A DNA stretch of 64,000 nt from an uncultured Prevotellaceae bacterium (GTDB lineage Bacteria; Bacteroidota; Bacteroidia; Bacteroidales; Bacteroidaceae), in NCBI GenBank assembly GCA_900315565.1, contig OMZS01000003.1, positions 62,001 through 126,000 of the forward strand. The letters are read 5' to 3'. The position numbers and the translations under genes are program-made. Positions 8,533-17,378 of the stretch are shown here, piece after piece (the first letter of the stretch is position 1; each line of letters begins with the position of its first letter). The notes below the pieces were generated by a model. It did no database searches. It was not told the origin of the DNA and saw nothing but the letters and a program-made list of their open reading frames with translations.

Positions 8533-10077
8533 ATGAACAAGTATTTTATACTCATCATAATGCTTTTGCTGGCATCTTCTGGTTTGCGGGCACAAGGAAA
8601 GTTTAGCGACATGGAGTATAGGCTGGAACTGCAGGCCAGTGTTGCTGACGGGCGAACTCCTTTGTGGCTCAACGCCAACAAGCATGGCCTGAGCTCGCTC
8701 GATGCCCAAAACGGTTACGCGCGCGCTTCACTCATGCGTCCTCTTGGTGCCGACTCAGCGCGCCGTTGGGGAGTAGGCTATGGCGTTGATGCTGTGCTGC
8801 CTGTGAACTACACCAGCAAACTCATCGTGCATCAGGCCTTCGCCGAGTTGCGTTGGCTGAAAGGTGTGCTCAGCGTGGGAGCCAAAGAGTATCCCTTGAA
8901 TCTGAAAAACGCCGAGCTGAGCAGTGGTTCTCAGACGCTGGGCATCAATGCCCGTCCTGTGCCTCAGGTTCGTTTGGCTCTGCCCGACTACTGGACACTG
9001 CCTATTTTCAACGGCTGGGTTCACTTGAAAGGCCATATAGCTTACGGCATGATGACCGATGACAACTGGCAGCACGATTTCACCCAGCGTCAGTCGAAGT
9101 ATGCCGACCACGTGCTCTATCACAGCAAGGCTGGTTTCCTGAAGATTGGCAATGAAGACGTGTTCTGCCCCTGGTCGCTGGAGCTTGGGCTTGAGATGGC
9201 CGCCCAGTTTGGTGGAACCGCCTACCGCTTTCCTGCAGGCAAAGAGGAGGTGCTGACCGGTAATAAAGGCCTAAGTGGTTTCTGGCATGCTTTTATGCCA
9301 GGCGGAAGCGATGCTACTGAGCAAGGCACTGCTTATGAAAATGTGGAAGGTAATCAGCTTGGTGCTTGGATGGCGCGAATCAATTATGAGAGCGACACAT
9401 GGAGATTTGGCATTTACATGGATAAGTATTTCGAGGACCATTCATCAATGCTCATGCTTGATTATAACGGCTATGGTACCGGTGATGAATGGAATGTGCG
9501 AAAGCGCCGCCACTATTTTCTGTACGACCCGAAAGACATGATGCTGGGTGCGGAGCTGTCGTACAAATACACTCATCTTGTGAGAAATGTTGTATTTGAG
9601 TATCTTTACAGCAAATATCAAAGTGGCCCCGTTTACCACGACCATACCAAAGCTTTCCCTGACCACATTAGTGGGCGTGACAACTATTACAACCATTACA
9701 TCTATCCTGGTTGGCAACATTGGGGGCAAGTTTTAGGTAACCCTCTTTATCGCTCGCCTATATACAATGACGATGGTACGGTTCAGGTGGAAAACAATCG
9801 TATGCTTGCGTTTCATTTGGGTGTAAATGGAAATATTTCAGAGGTGCTTGACTATCGTGTAAAGGCCACCTATCAGGCGTGTTATGGAACTTACGACCAG
9901 CCTTATACAAAACGAAAGAGTAATTTCTCGGCTATGATGGAGGCCGTTTACAAGTTGCCAAAAGATTTCTCTGTTTGCGCTTCCCTTGGTTTCGACGCTG
10001 GCCGAGTGTATGGCAATAACTACGGTTTCCAACTCACGGTAACAAAAACTGGACTATTAAATTCAAATAAGAAATGA
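8533..10077 (+). CDS. wzi: Capsule assembly Wzi family outer-membrane protein
   Basis: Wzi-family beta-barrels help anchor or assemble capsule at the outer membrane. The 514-residue protein has a signal peptide (MNKYFILIIMLLLASSGLRA), then the family's N-terminal SDMEYRLELQASVADGRTPLWLNAN-type region, and alternating beta strands rich in aromatic residues up to a C-terminal barrel strand (GFQLTVTKTGLL). Length fits the family. Its last four bases (ATGA) overlap the next lipoprotein start, so the two genes are translationally coupled. It stands at the edge of the polysaccharide gene region, which agrees with the assignment. Confidence 0.87.
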   Translation: MNKYFILIIMLLLASSGLRAQGKFSDMEYRLELQASVADGRTPLWLNANKHGLSSLDAQNGYARASLMRPLGADSARRWGVGYGVDAVLPVNYTSKLIVHQAFAELRWLKGVLSVGAKEYPLNLKNAELSSGSQTLGINARPVPQVRLALPDYWTLPIFNGWVHLKGHIAYGMMTDDNWQHDFTQRQSKYADHVLYHSKAGFLKIGNEDVFCPWSLELGLEMAAQFGGTAYRFPAGKEEVLTGNKGLSGFWHAFMPGGSDATEQGTAYENVEGNQLGAWMARINYESDTWRFGIYMDKYFEDHSSMLMLDYNGYGTGDEWNVRKRRHYFLYDPKDMMLGAELSYKYTHLVRNVVFEYLYSKYQSGPVYHDHTKAFPDHISGRDNYYNHYIYPGWQHWGQVLGNPLYRSPIYNDDGTVQVENNRMLAFHLGVNGNISEVLDYRVKATYQACYGTYDQPYTKRKSNFSAMMEAVYKLPKDFSVCASLGFDAGRVYGNNYGFQLTVTKTGLLNSNKK

Positions 10078-10532
10078 AACAATCCAAATATTTATTTCTG
10101 GGATTGCTGATGGTTTCATTCATCATAGCAAATACCAGTTGTAGCAAATGGATAGAAACTTCAGATAATGGTCATCTGGATGGTTTTTGGCATCTTGACT
10201 CTGTCGATACTTTGAGCACTAATGGAACCTTGGACTTGACTGACGCAAGAATTTTCTGGTCGGTACAGGGAACGTTGTTCTCTCTGTACGCCCCCGACGT
10301 AAGTGGAAGCCAGCGGTATGTAAGCCAGTTTTCTTATCATGACAATACATTTGTGATTCTTGACTTACGTGTTGACAACCGAATAGAAGGTGACCCAGAG
10401 GTAACTGACATCACGAAAGTTCAGCATTTTGGAGTGAACAAAACAAAAGAGAGTTTCACCATTGAGAATCTGAAGAGCAACAAAATGACCTTACGGTCAG
10501 AAACGCTCAAACTATGGTTTACTAAAATGTAA
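10074..10532 (+). CDS. Lipocalin-like lipoprotein, coupled to Wzi
   Basis: A 152-residue predicted lipoprotein: signal MKQSKYLFLGLLMVSFIIANTSC with the lipid-attachment Cys at 23. The mature part (DGFWHLDSVDT, then beta-rich sequence ending LRSETLKLWFTKM) resembles the small lipocalin-like lipoproteins common in Bacteroidales. That family link is a pattern judgement. The ATG overlaps the Wzi stop by four bases, suggesting that the two are made together and act at the same membrane. The gene ends before a bidirectional hairpin terminator. Confidence 0.7.
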   Translation: MKQSKYLFLGLLMVSFIIANTSCSKWIETSDNGHLDGFWHLDSVDTLSTNGTLDLTDARIFWSVQGTLFSLYAPDVSGSQRYVSQFSYHDNTFVILDLRVDNRIEGDPEVTDITKVQHFGVNKTKESFTIENLKSNKMTLRSETLKLWFTKM

Positions 10533-10542
10533 TCCCCAAAAA

Positions 10543-10592
10543 AATATAATTGCCTTGGCATTGCGCGGTGCGCTTGTCAAGGCAATTAAAAT
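10543..10592. terminator. Bidirectional terminator between convergent genes
   Basis: AATTGCCTTG (10548-10557) pairs perfectly with CAAGGCAATT (10578-10587), flanked by A-rich and T-rich sequence. The right arm overlaps the stop codon of the sugar transferase gene on the opposite strand (10586-10588). Confidence 0.75.
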
Positions 10593-11215
10593 TTCTTTCC
10601 GAAAGCAATATTGACGAAAGTCTTAAATAGGATTTTCAGATCGAACCACCAGGAGCGATGTTCCAAATAATAAAGGTCTAGCTCCAAGCGACGTAGCATT
10701 TTCTCCAGCGTGTCGGTGTAGCCGTTGTAAAGAGTAGCATAGGAAGTAACACCTGGACGAATCTGATAAAGATAAACGTATCGGGGATCGCGCTCAATAA
10801 TCTGGTCGATGTAAAATTTCCTTTCAGGGCGGGGGCCAATGAAAGCCATGTCACCTTTCACCACGTTCCACAATTGTGGAAGCTCGTCAAGATGGTGCTC
10901 GCGTAAAAATTTGCCGATTTTCGTCATGCGGGTCTCGTTCTCGTGCTGATAGAGTGCTGGACCGTCTTTCTCTGCATCGAGTCTCATGCTGCGGAATTTA
11001 TAAATGGTGAAAGGACGCCCGAATCGCCCTATGCGTTCCTGCTTGAAAATGGCAGAGCCTCCGTCTTCGCGCTTGATGGCCAGATAACAGACCAAAAAAA
11101 GAGGCGAAAAGACGACAAGGCAAATCAAAGCGATGAAAAAATCTATCATTCGCTTGATGTTGCGCTCAAATTCGTTCATTCCGTCCAGAACGTACCCACT
11201 TTCGAGTGTTGTCAT
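10586..11215 (-). CDS. Initiating sugar-1-phosphate transferase (monotopic phosphoglycosyl transferase)
   Basis: Transfers a sugar phosphate from a nucleotide sugar to undecaprenyl phosphate, the first step of repeat-unit assembly for a surface polysaccharide. The 209-residue protein is of the short PglC/WcaJ-domain type: one membrane segment (MIDFFIALICLVVFSPLFLVCYLA), KQERIGRFGRPFTIYKFRSM, catalytic DE pair in HLDELPQLWNVVKGDM, then GPRPE and IRPGVTSYA. It is separated from the main operon by GH16, GT2 and lipoprotein genes but clearly belongs to the same region. It has its own promoter (11296-11303). Confidence 0.92.
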   Translation of the reverse strand: MTTLESGYVLDGMNEFERNIKRMIDFFIALICLVVFSPLFLVCYLAIKREDGGSAIFKQERIGRFGRPFTIYKFRSMRLDAEKDGPALYQHENETRMTKIGKFLREHHLDELPQLWNVVKGDMAFIGPRPERKFYIDQIIERDPRYVYLYQIRPGVTSYATLYNGYTDTLEKMLRRLELDLYYLEHRSWWFDLKILFKTFVNIAFGKKF

Positions 11216-11295
11216 ATCTCTGAAATCGGTGTTATCTTGTTCTTCTTATAAGTGTGTGTCATTGATTAAACGAGCGACCTGTTGATTTATTGCAT

Positions 11296-11303
11296 CAAAA
11301 ATA
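11296..11303 (-). promoter_or_regulatory. Promoter of the phosphoglycosyl transferase gene, -7 box TATTTTTG
   Basis: TAnnTTTG on the minus strand, 81 bases upstream of the ATG at 11215. It is divergent from the GH16 promoter 55 bases away. Confidence 0.55.
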
Positions 11304-11357
11304 CAATTATTTGTTTTATTTTTCTAAAGCTCTTTATGGGAATTAATGTTTTTTTTG

Positions 11358-11365
11358 TAATTTTG
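11358..11365 (+). promoter_or_regulatory. Promoter of the capsule-region GH16 gene, -7 box TAATTTTG
   Basis: TAATTTTG matches TAnnTTTG and lies 22 bases before the ATG at 11387. It decides that start over in-frame upstream codons. Confidence 0.65.
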
Positions 11366-11386
11366 CCTCAATTAATTATATACAAA

Positions 11387-12232
11387 ATGAAAAGACATAA
11401 AATTCTGCTGCTATATGCTGTTGGCTTGTTGGTAATAGTCTTTGTGATTCTATTTGCCACGAAATCAGGTAGTTTGAAGATGTGTGCTCAAACTAGTAAA
11501 GAGAATTATGTGATGATATTCAGCGATGAGTTCAACCAACCGAGTGGAAGTGCTCCTGATGTAAAGAAGTGGAGTACAAACTTGCCAAGGGCAAAAGCCA
11601 TTTGGAATCGTTGGATTGCCGACTCCCCTAAACTCGTTTATGTGAAAAACGGGAATCTTGTTTGTCGAGCTATCCCAAATACAATTCTTTCCAATGATAC
11701 TGCAGCCATGCTGACAGGAGCTTTGGAAACGAAAGGTAAGTTCTCATTCAAGTATGGCAAGATAGAGGTGAGACTGAAAACGAATCTCAAAGATGGTAAT
11801 TTCCCTGCAGTTTGGTTGATGCCAGAACCGCCTGCAAAAGTTCATCCATACGGTGGTGAGATAGACATTTTTGAGTCGTATGGAAAGTCGGATGCCTATT
11901 TTACTGCTCATACCCATTGGACAGTAAATCTTGGGAAAAAGGAAACTCCTCAGCATCAGTTTCACGAAAGAGTAAAACTTAATAAATGGCATATCTATGG
12001 ATTGATTTGGGAGAAAGATCGGTTAATATGGACTTTAGATGGTAAAACTGTTGGCGTTTATACTAAATTAGATAGCAAGGAGGCAAAAGATAATGGCCAA
12101 TGGCCTTTCGACCATCCTTTTTTCATTAGGATGAATCAAAGTTTAGGCAATGAAACGTGGAAGCGTGGCCCAAGCCTTAAAGATGTGTATGAAACAAAAA
12201 TTGATTGGGTGAGGGTATATAAGAAACTCTAA
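11387..12232 (+). CDS. Membrane-anchored glycoside hydrolase family 16 enzyme
   Basis: GH16 enzymes cleave beta-glucans and galactans in an endo fashion. The 281-residue protein has an N-terminal signal-anchor (ILLLYAVGLLVIVFVILFAT), a beta-jelly-roll domain starting near YVMIFSDEFN, and the catalytic motif GGEIDIFES with both glutamates present. There is no lipobox, so anchoring by the N-terminal helix is inferred. Located between phosphoglycosyl transferase and glycosyltransferase genes, it probably trims or depolymerises the polysaccharide made here rather than feeding on external glycans. The stop is followed by a hairpin shared with the convergent GT2 gene. Confidence 0.85.
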   Translation: MKRHKILLLYAVGLLVIVFVILFATKSGSLKMCAQTSKENYVMIFSDEFNQPSGSAPDVKKWSTNLPRAKAIWNRWIADSPKLVYVKNGNLVCRAIPNTILSNDTAAMLTGALETKGKFSFKYGKIEVRLKTNLKDGNFPAVWLMPEPPAKVHPYGGEIDIFESYGKSDAYFTAHTHWTVNLGKKETPQHQFHERVKLNKWHIYGLIWEKDRLIWTLDGKTVGVYTKLDSKEAKDNGQWPFDHPFFIRMNQSLGNETWKRGPSLKDVYETKIDWVRVYKKL

Positions 12233-12248
12233 AATATGTAAAAATTTT

Positions 12249-12285
12249 GTGGTGAGAAAAGACAAAATAGGACTTTTCTCACCAC
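12249..12285. terminator. Hairpin between convergent GH16 and GT2 genes
   Basis: GTGGTGAGAAAAG (12249-12261) and CTTTTCTCACCAC (12273-12285) form a perfect 13-bp stem with an 11-base loop. A T-rich run follows on the minus strand only, and the distance to the GT2 stop is short, so it could serve both genes. Confidence 0.65.
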
Positions 12286-12336
12286 TAACCCTTAAGTTGG
12301 ATGGTCAGGTAATCTTGTTGTTCGATTATAAAGCTG

Positions 12337-13152
12337 TTAATTTCGTAAGAAAGTAAGATAAAACCAATCTCTTAATTTATTAGGAACAATCCTCACAACA
12401 AATCGGATGCAAATGTTTTTAATCATTCGAAAAACTGATATGTAGCCAATGCCAAGCAGTGTTTTCTGGAGTGAGATTTCACTTTTTGCATAATTCAACC
12501 CTCCTCTGCGACGAATCATATCTGGAGTACGTCGGAAACGTAGCAGTGATTGCTGCATGTTATGAAATTTATAACCTTTTTTCAGCATCCTTGCCCAAAG
12601 ATAATAATCTTCAAATAGCTTAAATGGCTGATATCCACCTGCATCAATGACAGCTTGTTTGCGAAAAATGACCACCGGGTGGTTAATGGGATTTCTGATT
12701 TTTCCAAATTTATAAATATCCTCATGATTCTCGGGCAGTTTCCTTATAGCAACAACATTGTCAGGTGAACGGTCAAATTCCTCTATAAATGCACTGAGAA
12801 CATCTATGTCTGGATGTTCTTCCAAGAATTTTATTTGGGTTTCAAATCGATTTGGAAGGCAAATGTCATCAGTGTCCATACGTGCTACAAAATCATAGCG
12901 ACAATGCTCAATACCTATATTGAGGGCAACGCCCAGCCCTTGATTCTTTTCAAGAGGAACCCTGGTGATATTATTAAAGCGATAGCAAGTTTTTTCTATA
13001 GCGGAATACAAATCAGGTGTAAGCGGACCGTCTTCAACTAATATGATTTCAGTCGGCTTGTAAGTTTGATTATAGATGCTATCAAAAGCTTCTAAAAAAA
13101 AGTCAGCTTGCTCTCCCTTATATACTGAGAGAAGCAGTGAAAAATCTTTCAT
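12337..13152 (-). CDS. Glycosyltransferase family 2
   Basis: Predicted cytoplasmic nucleotide-sugar glycosyltransferase for the surface polysaccharide. The 271-residue protein has a GT-A start (FSLLLSVYKGEQADFFLEAFDSI), VEDGPLT, the metal-binding DxD within RMDTDDICLPNRFE, and a later FEDYYLWARM that resembles the catalytic ED region of GT2 enzymes. The sugar cannot be told from the sequence. The -7 box ends only four bases before the ATG, so the mRNA may be leaderless. It is transcribed alone between two plus-strand genes. Confidence 0.88.
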   Translation of the reverse strand: MKDFSLLLSVYKGEQADFFLEAFDSIYNQTYKPTEIILVEDGPLTPDLYSAIEKTCYRFNNITRVPLEKNQGLGVALNIGIEHCRYDFVARMDTDDICLPNRFETQIKFLEEHPDIDVLSAFIEEFDRSPDNVVAIRKLPENHEDIYKFGKIRNPINHPVVIFRKQAVIDAGGYQPFKLFEDYYLWARMLKKGYKFHNMQQSLLRFRRTPDMIRRRGGLNYAKSEISLQKTLLGIGYISVFRMIKNICIRFVVRIVPNKLRDWFYLTFLRN

Positions 13153-13156
13153 GCTG

Positions 13157-13164
13157 CAAAATTA
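13157..13164 (-). promoter_or_regulatory. GT2 promoter, -7 box TAATTTTG almost touching the ATG
   Basis: TAATTTTG on the minus strand is followed by CAGC and then ATG. Transcription would start at or beside the start codon. Confidence 0.55.
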
Positions 13165-13300
13165 CATAAAAAAACCGAATAATGTCTATTTGTGGTGAAA
13201 AAAATAAAATACTGGTAAGAACAATAATAATATGTCGTATGCATTTTGCTTTTTTTTTGTGTTTTTTGCTCTCGAGGATTACAATCTCGAAAAAAAATTA

Positions 13301-13308
13301 TATTTTTG
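13301..13308 (+). promoter_or_regulatory. Promoter of the propeller-like lipoprotein gene, -7 box TATTTTTG
   Basis: TATTTTTG fits TAnnTTTG and leaves a leader of about 100 bases before the lipoprotein start at 13419. Confidence 0.55.
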
Positions 13309-13418
13309 CAGCATATAGTCAAGAAACAGCTTTACAGCTTTTTTATAGCATTAATGCATTAAATTTGTATTTCTCTATGACAATTGTTGATTTTTTTATA
13401 TTGATACAGATACGATTA

Positions 13419-14360
13419 ATGGGAAGATGTTTGCCTGTCATCCTTCGTTTGTTCATCTGCATGTTTTATTTAATTATGCCGATGGTTTGGTTGGGATGTT
13501 CGGGCAATGAGGACTTTGTTGATAATTATGGGTTGAATACACCCTCTGATTCTAGCTATTTTTCGGTATCTGGTATAATGAAACTCAACAATAAACCTTT
13601 TGGCAACTCACAACAAGGCATGGCAGTATGGGATAGCCTTGCATTTGTTTTTAACGAAGGTGGTTTTTGTCGAATAATAGATTTGCATAACAAACAGCAA
13701 GTTGCATTGTCAAGGCTGGCATCATTTGACAGCAGCAACCATGCTAACACGGTAAGTTTTGGTGATTTCTTTCAATCAGACGATGACGTACCTTTGTTTT
13801 ATGTTTCTCGCTGGGAGCCTCCTGTAACTTGTTTTGTTGAGCATTATAATATGAGTACAAATCGCTTTGAACTTTTGCAGACTATTACCACTGTTCATTC
13901 AAGATATCAAGGGTGGTATTCCAACTTTGTAATAGATTCTGATAGTGCAAGGCTCTATACAGTGATGACCGAGCATGTGGCAGACTCTATTTTGAATATC
14001 AGATCATATCATATACCGGATTTGGACGAGAGAAAGATTACACTGAACTCTGATGATGTGCTTTCGGAAGTAGAACTGAATTTACGTGTTGCACATATTT
14101 GGCAAGGAGTTTTTATTTATGAGCATCAACTCATGATTCTCTATGGTGGTTGGAATGATAGCGAAAGAGGAATGCTTATTGTAAATCTGGCAGATTATAA
14201 AACAAAAAACCACGATTTCTCGTGGTTTCCGTATGAGCCTGAAGCAGTTGCTTTTTATAATCATTCGCTAATTATGAATACCAATGGGTATGGGGTATAT
14301 TATCTGTGGCATTTCAAGTGGCATCAGGAACAGGATTATAAGAACCAAAGTCTGCTTTAA
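13419..14360 (+). CDS. Lipoprotein, possibly beta-propeller
   Basis: I do not recognise a defined family with certainty. The 313-residue protein from ATG 13419 has a lipoprotein signal ending VWLGC (Cys 27). An alternative ATG at 13377 would add 14 residues. The mature part has repeated beta-strand segments (GMAVWDSLAFVFNEGGFCRIIDL, SARLYTVMTEH, HQLMILYGGW) like the six-bladed TolB-type or BF3164-like lipoproteins of Bacteroidales. The fold is an inference. Its last 47 bases overlap the 3' end of the LicD gene on the other strand. AT-rich like its neighbours. Confidence 0.6.
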   Translation: MGRCLPVILRLFICMFYLIMPMVWLGCSGNEDFVDNYGLNTPSDSSYFSVSGIMKLNNKPFGNSQQGMAVWDSLAFVFNEGGFCRIIDLHNKQQVALSRLASFDSSNHANTVSFGDFFQSDDDVPLFYVSRWEPPVTCFVEHYNMSTNRFELLQTITTVHSRYQGWYSNFVIDSDSARLYTVMTEHVADSILNIRSYHIPDLDERKITLNSDDVLSEVELNLRVAHIWQGVFIYEHQLMILYGGWNDSERGMLIVNLADYKTKNHDFSWFPYEPEAVAFYNHSLIMNTNGYGVYYLWHFKWHQEQDYKNQSLL

Positions 14361-15126
14361 TAAAATGGTGTGAGCGCTGTTCTTTTAAGGGTGGAAGTTT
14401 CATGTAGTCACCAAATAGATGGCGTAAATATTCATCATATTTTATTGGAACGGGCAGCATGGTGTCTTCGAAAGGAAGCCTTACAGACTGCTCAACAATA
14501 TCAGCTCGAAGAAAGCAGTTGTGCCATCTGGTTTTTCCATAAAAATTGCCATACCATCCTGTTTGTTTTCCATTGTATTTTTCAGTTTGTTTCCTGAAAA
14601 ATTCTCTGATAATTCTATTTCTTTGTGGAAAAGCTAGCGTCATCATGATTTTTTTGAAAATACTGGCCCTGTTGTGACGCAAGGACTGCAAATAGCAAAG
14701 ACGGTATTTCCCACATATAAATTGCCAAAGTCTTGCTGCCTTGGTTGTTGCAGCTTCGTCAAGTTTGAAGACATCAATAAAGACGCAATCTTTTTCTTCC
14801 CCAACAGAATAACCATCTTTTTCTGTTATTTTTGTTCCTAGTAGCTTTATTTTTGTGAAATTTTGTGGCCAATCTTTGACACCTTCTTGGACGTAATATT
14901 TATTTTTATCTAACTGGGTATGACATACTTGAAGAAAGCGGCGGTAATTATCGTCAGTCATCTCAATATCCAAGTCATCATCCCAGGGGATGAAACCTTT
15001 ATGGCGAACAGCACCTATTGCAGAACCTGCAATAAGGTGGTATTCTATATTATTGCGTTTGCATAACTCGTCAATATCTTTTGCAATGGTGAGTATCACA
15101 AGTTGTAATTGTCTGAGTGTTGTCAT
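14314..15126 (-). CDS. LicD family nucleotidyltransferase-like protein
   Basis: LicD proteins attach phosphocholine or related phospho-substituents to surface glycans. The 270-residue protein carries the family signature as YHLIAGSAIGAVRHKGFIPWDDDLDI (spanning about residues 29-54), including GS and the DDD metal site. It is the last gene of the minus-strand polysaccharide operon, nine bases after the GT4 gene, and its 3' end overlaps the convergent lipoprotein gene by 47 bases. No choline kinase or cytidylyltransferase gene is visible, so the donor is unknown. Confidence 0.87.
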   Translation of the reverse strand: MTTLRQLQLVILTIAKDIDELCKRNNIEYHLIAGSAIGAVRHKGFIPWDDDLDIEMTDDNYRRFLQVCHTQLDKNKYYVQEGVKDWPQNFTKIKLLGTKITEKDGYSVGEEKDCVFIDVFKLDEAATTKAARLWQFICGKYRLCYLQSLRHNRASIFKKIMMTLAFPQRNRIIREFFRKQTEKYNGKQTGWYGNFYGKTRWHNCFLRADIVEQSVRLPFEDTMLPVPIKYDEYLRHLFGDYMKLPPLKEQRSHHFIKADFGSYNPVPDAT

Positions 15127-15135
15127 AGTGATTGC

Positions 15136-16113
15136 TTAAAGATTTGAATATACTTTCTTATACTCCTTTTTTATGGAAGATGTTGAAAATATCTTCCTCA
15201 CGGACTGAATGTCAACTGAGGTGCCGATTGTAATTTCAACTTTTTGATTAAAATCCTCATAGTCTTTGAACTTGAAAACGCTATAACCGGAAACTCCTGA
15301 AAGATAGTCGGCTATCCTAACACGTTCTGACATCACAACAGGTGTACCGTGGGAAAGAGCTTCGATAGCTGCATACGAAAATGCCTCATATCTGGATGGT
15401 ATGACCAGCAAGGAAGCTTCTTTGTATAGCCTTTCTAATTCTTTTTGAGGAACGTTACAGTGCTGGGTACAATCCGTTCGGTTTGGCTTCTCTCCGCTTC
15501 CTACCAGATGTATGTCGTATTTACCTTCTGGGAGGTGCATGATGTGCTCAAGTCCTTTCACGGGGTCAGACAACCGTCCAACAAACATAATCATGTTTTC
15601 TTTTTTGCTAATAGCAGGACTATTGTTGTCGAAATCGTACCAATGTGGAATTTGATGCACATTGCGGCAGAAGGAGTTGAAAAAAGCGGTGTCTTCGTTG
15701 TTAATGGTGACTACAGCATGTGCCAAATGTTTGACAAAGGGCTTAATCAAAGTGTAAAAGAAACACTTTCCTCCCTTTGGGTTGTTCAAATATTTAAAGG
15801 GGTGCCAATGAGCGGTGTATACGATTTTCTTTTTTAAAAGCTTTGCTATGATAAATGCTTGGGTGTTGCCGATTTCCGTATATCCATTGATATGGATGAT
15901 GTCAGCCTTTTTTATGGCTTTATAAAGTGGCTTTATTCTGTAATAGAAATGAAACAAACGCGATTTCAAGATGGGGTAATCCTCAACGTCAAGGACATTA
16001 AAATCCTCATCGTTTTGGAACATTTTCTGTAGTGCTATGCAATAGTTCGATATGCCTCCGTATTTGTTGGTGGGCGTTCTTCTTATTTGTAATATTTTCT
16101 TCATGCTTACCAT
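15136..16113 (-). CDS. Glycosyltransferase family 4 (GT-B)
   Basis: Predicted cytosolic glycosyltransferase for the surface polysaccharide. The 325-residue protein has the GT-B N-terminal domain with KYGGISNYCIALQK, a linker MIMFVGRLSDPVKGLEHIM and the C-terminal nucleotide-sugar site LLVIPSRYEAFSYAAIEALSHGTPVV with the conserved EX7E arrangement. Donor and linkage cannot be read from sequence. A second ATG three codons later (16104) is an alternative start. The gene begins two bases after the stop of the preceding gene and sits within the operon. Confidence 0.88.
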   Translation of the reverse strand: MVSMKKILQIRRTPTNKYGGISNYCIALQKMFQNDEDFNVLDVEDYPILKSRLFHFYYRIKPLYKAIKKADIIHINGYTEIGNTQAFIIAKLLKKKIVYTAHWHPFKYLNNPKGGKCFFYTLIKPFVKHLAHAVVTINNEDTAFFNSFCRNVHQIPHWYDFDNNSPAISKKENMIMFVGRLSDPVKGLEHIMHLPEGKYDIHLVGSGEKPNRTDCTQHCNVPQKELERLYKEASLLVIPSRYEAFSYAAIEALSHGTPVVMSERVRIADYLSGVSGYSVFKFKDYEDFNQKVEITIGTSVDIQSVRKIFSTSSIKKEYKKVYSNL

Positions 16114-16115
16114 CT

Positions 16116-17372
16116 TTATTTTAACAGAAATGTATGAAGTTCAGGCCGACAATAATTATAGAGGCTCTTTAAGAACATGGCATAACGTTTGTATCCCATC
16201 AGTTTGTAGAGGAAGGTGAAAAGCATGATGATCATGTTCTTCTTTTTCTCCAATTTCGGGATGTTGCGCTGATTCAGGTTGTCAAATTTTAGTATCTCAA
16301 CCATATTCTTTTTCTTCATCTTGGAGAAAAAAGAATCTTTGCCAGCGGAAAACGGGCTGCTTGGAGCTTTGCCAGATAAAACAAGCCCATGATAGAGTCT
16401 TCTGTGAAAAGATGATATAGGGTATCCGTTTTCATAAGTGTCATAAGAATACTGCAAGTGAATGAAACAGTCAAAAACCTTACTATTGTCCATGATGGCT
16501 TGCTTGTATACGTCAGTTGCTAAAGACAAGTCTTTATATTCCTGCAAGTTTTCTATTCTTTTGCGTTCGATTACACCTTTTTTCAGCTTGGAATAATTAT
16601 AGCCGGCAAAATGGAGAAATACCAATGGAACTTCGCTCTGTGGATTATCCGAGGTCCTGAATCTCACCATGATTCTATCTTCACTCATAAAAAGTTCTCG
16701 TTCGAAGAAATTCCACGGAGCCATATTCATTCCAAGGTGCTGCATGATATATAGGTGGTTGTTGCCAAGTAAACCGGGCATCCAATCCATCCATTTCTGA
16801 TCTGTAAAATTACCAGTGCTCCTGTCAGCAAAACAATTGTCTTTAAGTCTTGTTTTCCACCATTCTGTTATTCTATGGGTGATATCTGTGTTCTTCATGC
16901 CGCAGAATCCAAGGTTGAAAATGCCATTCACGTTCATAGCCCATTCGGGATGCTCTCCTTCGTATATGACATGTATGCCTGCAATTTGAGGTGTAAGAAT
17001 GACATCGAATGTTTCCATTTTGTAGAATATGTCATTGAGAGGGGAAAAAATATAAATGTCTGGATCGAAGTAAATAACATTTTGATAGTCCAAAGAGAAC
17101 AAATGTTGAAAGCATGCAGGCTTTATGGCTGTACAAAATTCCGTGAGATTGTACTTAAATGTCATTTCGGTCCATTCGTCATCGGTATAACTATTGATGT
17201 CTTTAACGATGATGACATTATAGGGTAACTCAATGTTGTTACTGTCGTTCAATTCGTCTGCAACAAAAATGAAGAAATCTGTATCAGGATGATGGGCGTT
17301 TAGTGACTGGCCTAGGATTTCAGCTAAGCCAATATAGTTTTTTGCAACTATGGTGAATACACATTTTTTCAT
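16116..17372 (-). CDS. Glycosyltransferase (GT8-like / nucleotide-diphospho-sugar transferase)
   Basis: The 418-residue protein begins MKKCVFTIVAKNYIGLAEILGQSL and has VIYFDPDIYIF, a DxD metal-binding motif in the position used by GT8-type GT-A enzymes, followed by MNVNGIFNLGFCGMKN. It is likely a cytoplasmic transferase for the polysaccharide. The C-terminal about 120 residues are basic and not recognised. Spacing to both neighbours is a few bases. Exact family and sugar are uncertain. Confidence 0.72.
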   Translation of the reverse strand: MKKCVFTIVAKNYIGLAEILGQSLNAHHPDTDFFIFVADELNDSNNIELPYNVIIVKDINSYTDDEWTEMTFKYNLTEFCTAIKPACFQHLFSLDYQNVIYFDPDIYIFSPLNDIFYKMETFDVILTPQIAGIHVIYEGEHPEWAMNVNGIFNLGFCGMKNTDITHRITEWWKTRLKDNCFADRSTGNFTDQKWMDWMPGLLGNNHLYIMQHLGMNMAPWNFFERELFMSEDRIMVRFRTSDNPQSEVPLVFLHFAGYNYSKLKKGVIERKRIENLQEYKDLSLATDVYKQAIMDNSKVFDCFIHLQYSYDTYENGYPISSFHRRLYHGLVLSGKAPSSPFSAGKDSFFSKMKKKNMVEILKFDNLNQRNIPKLEKKKNMIIMLFTFLYKLMGYKRYAMFLKSLYNYCRPELHTFLLK

Positions 17373-17378
17373 GTTTCT

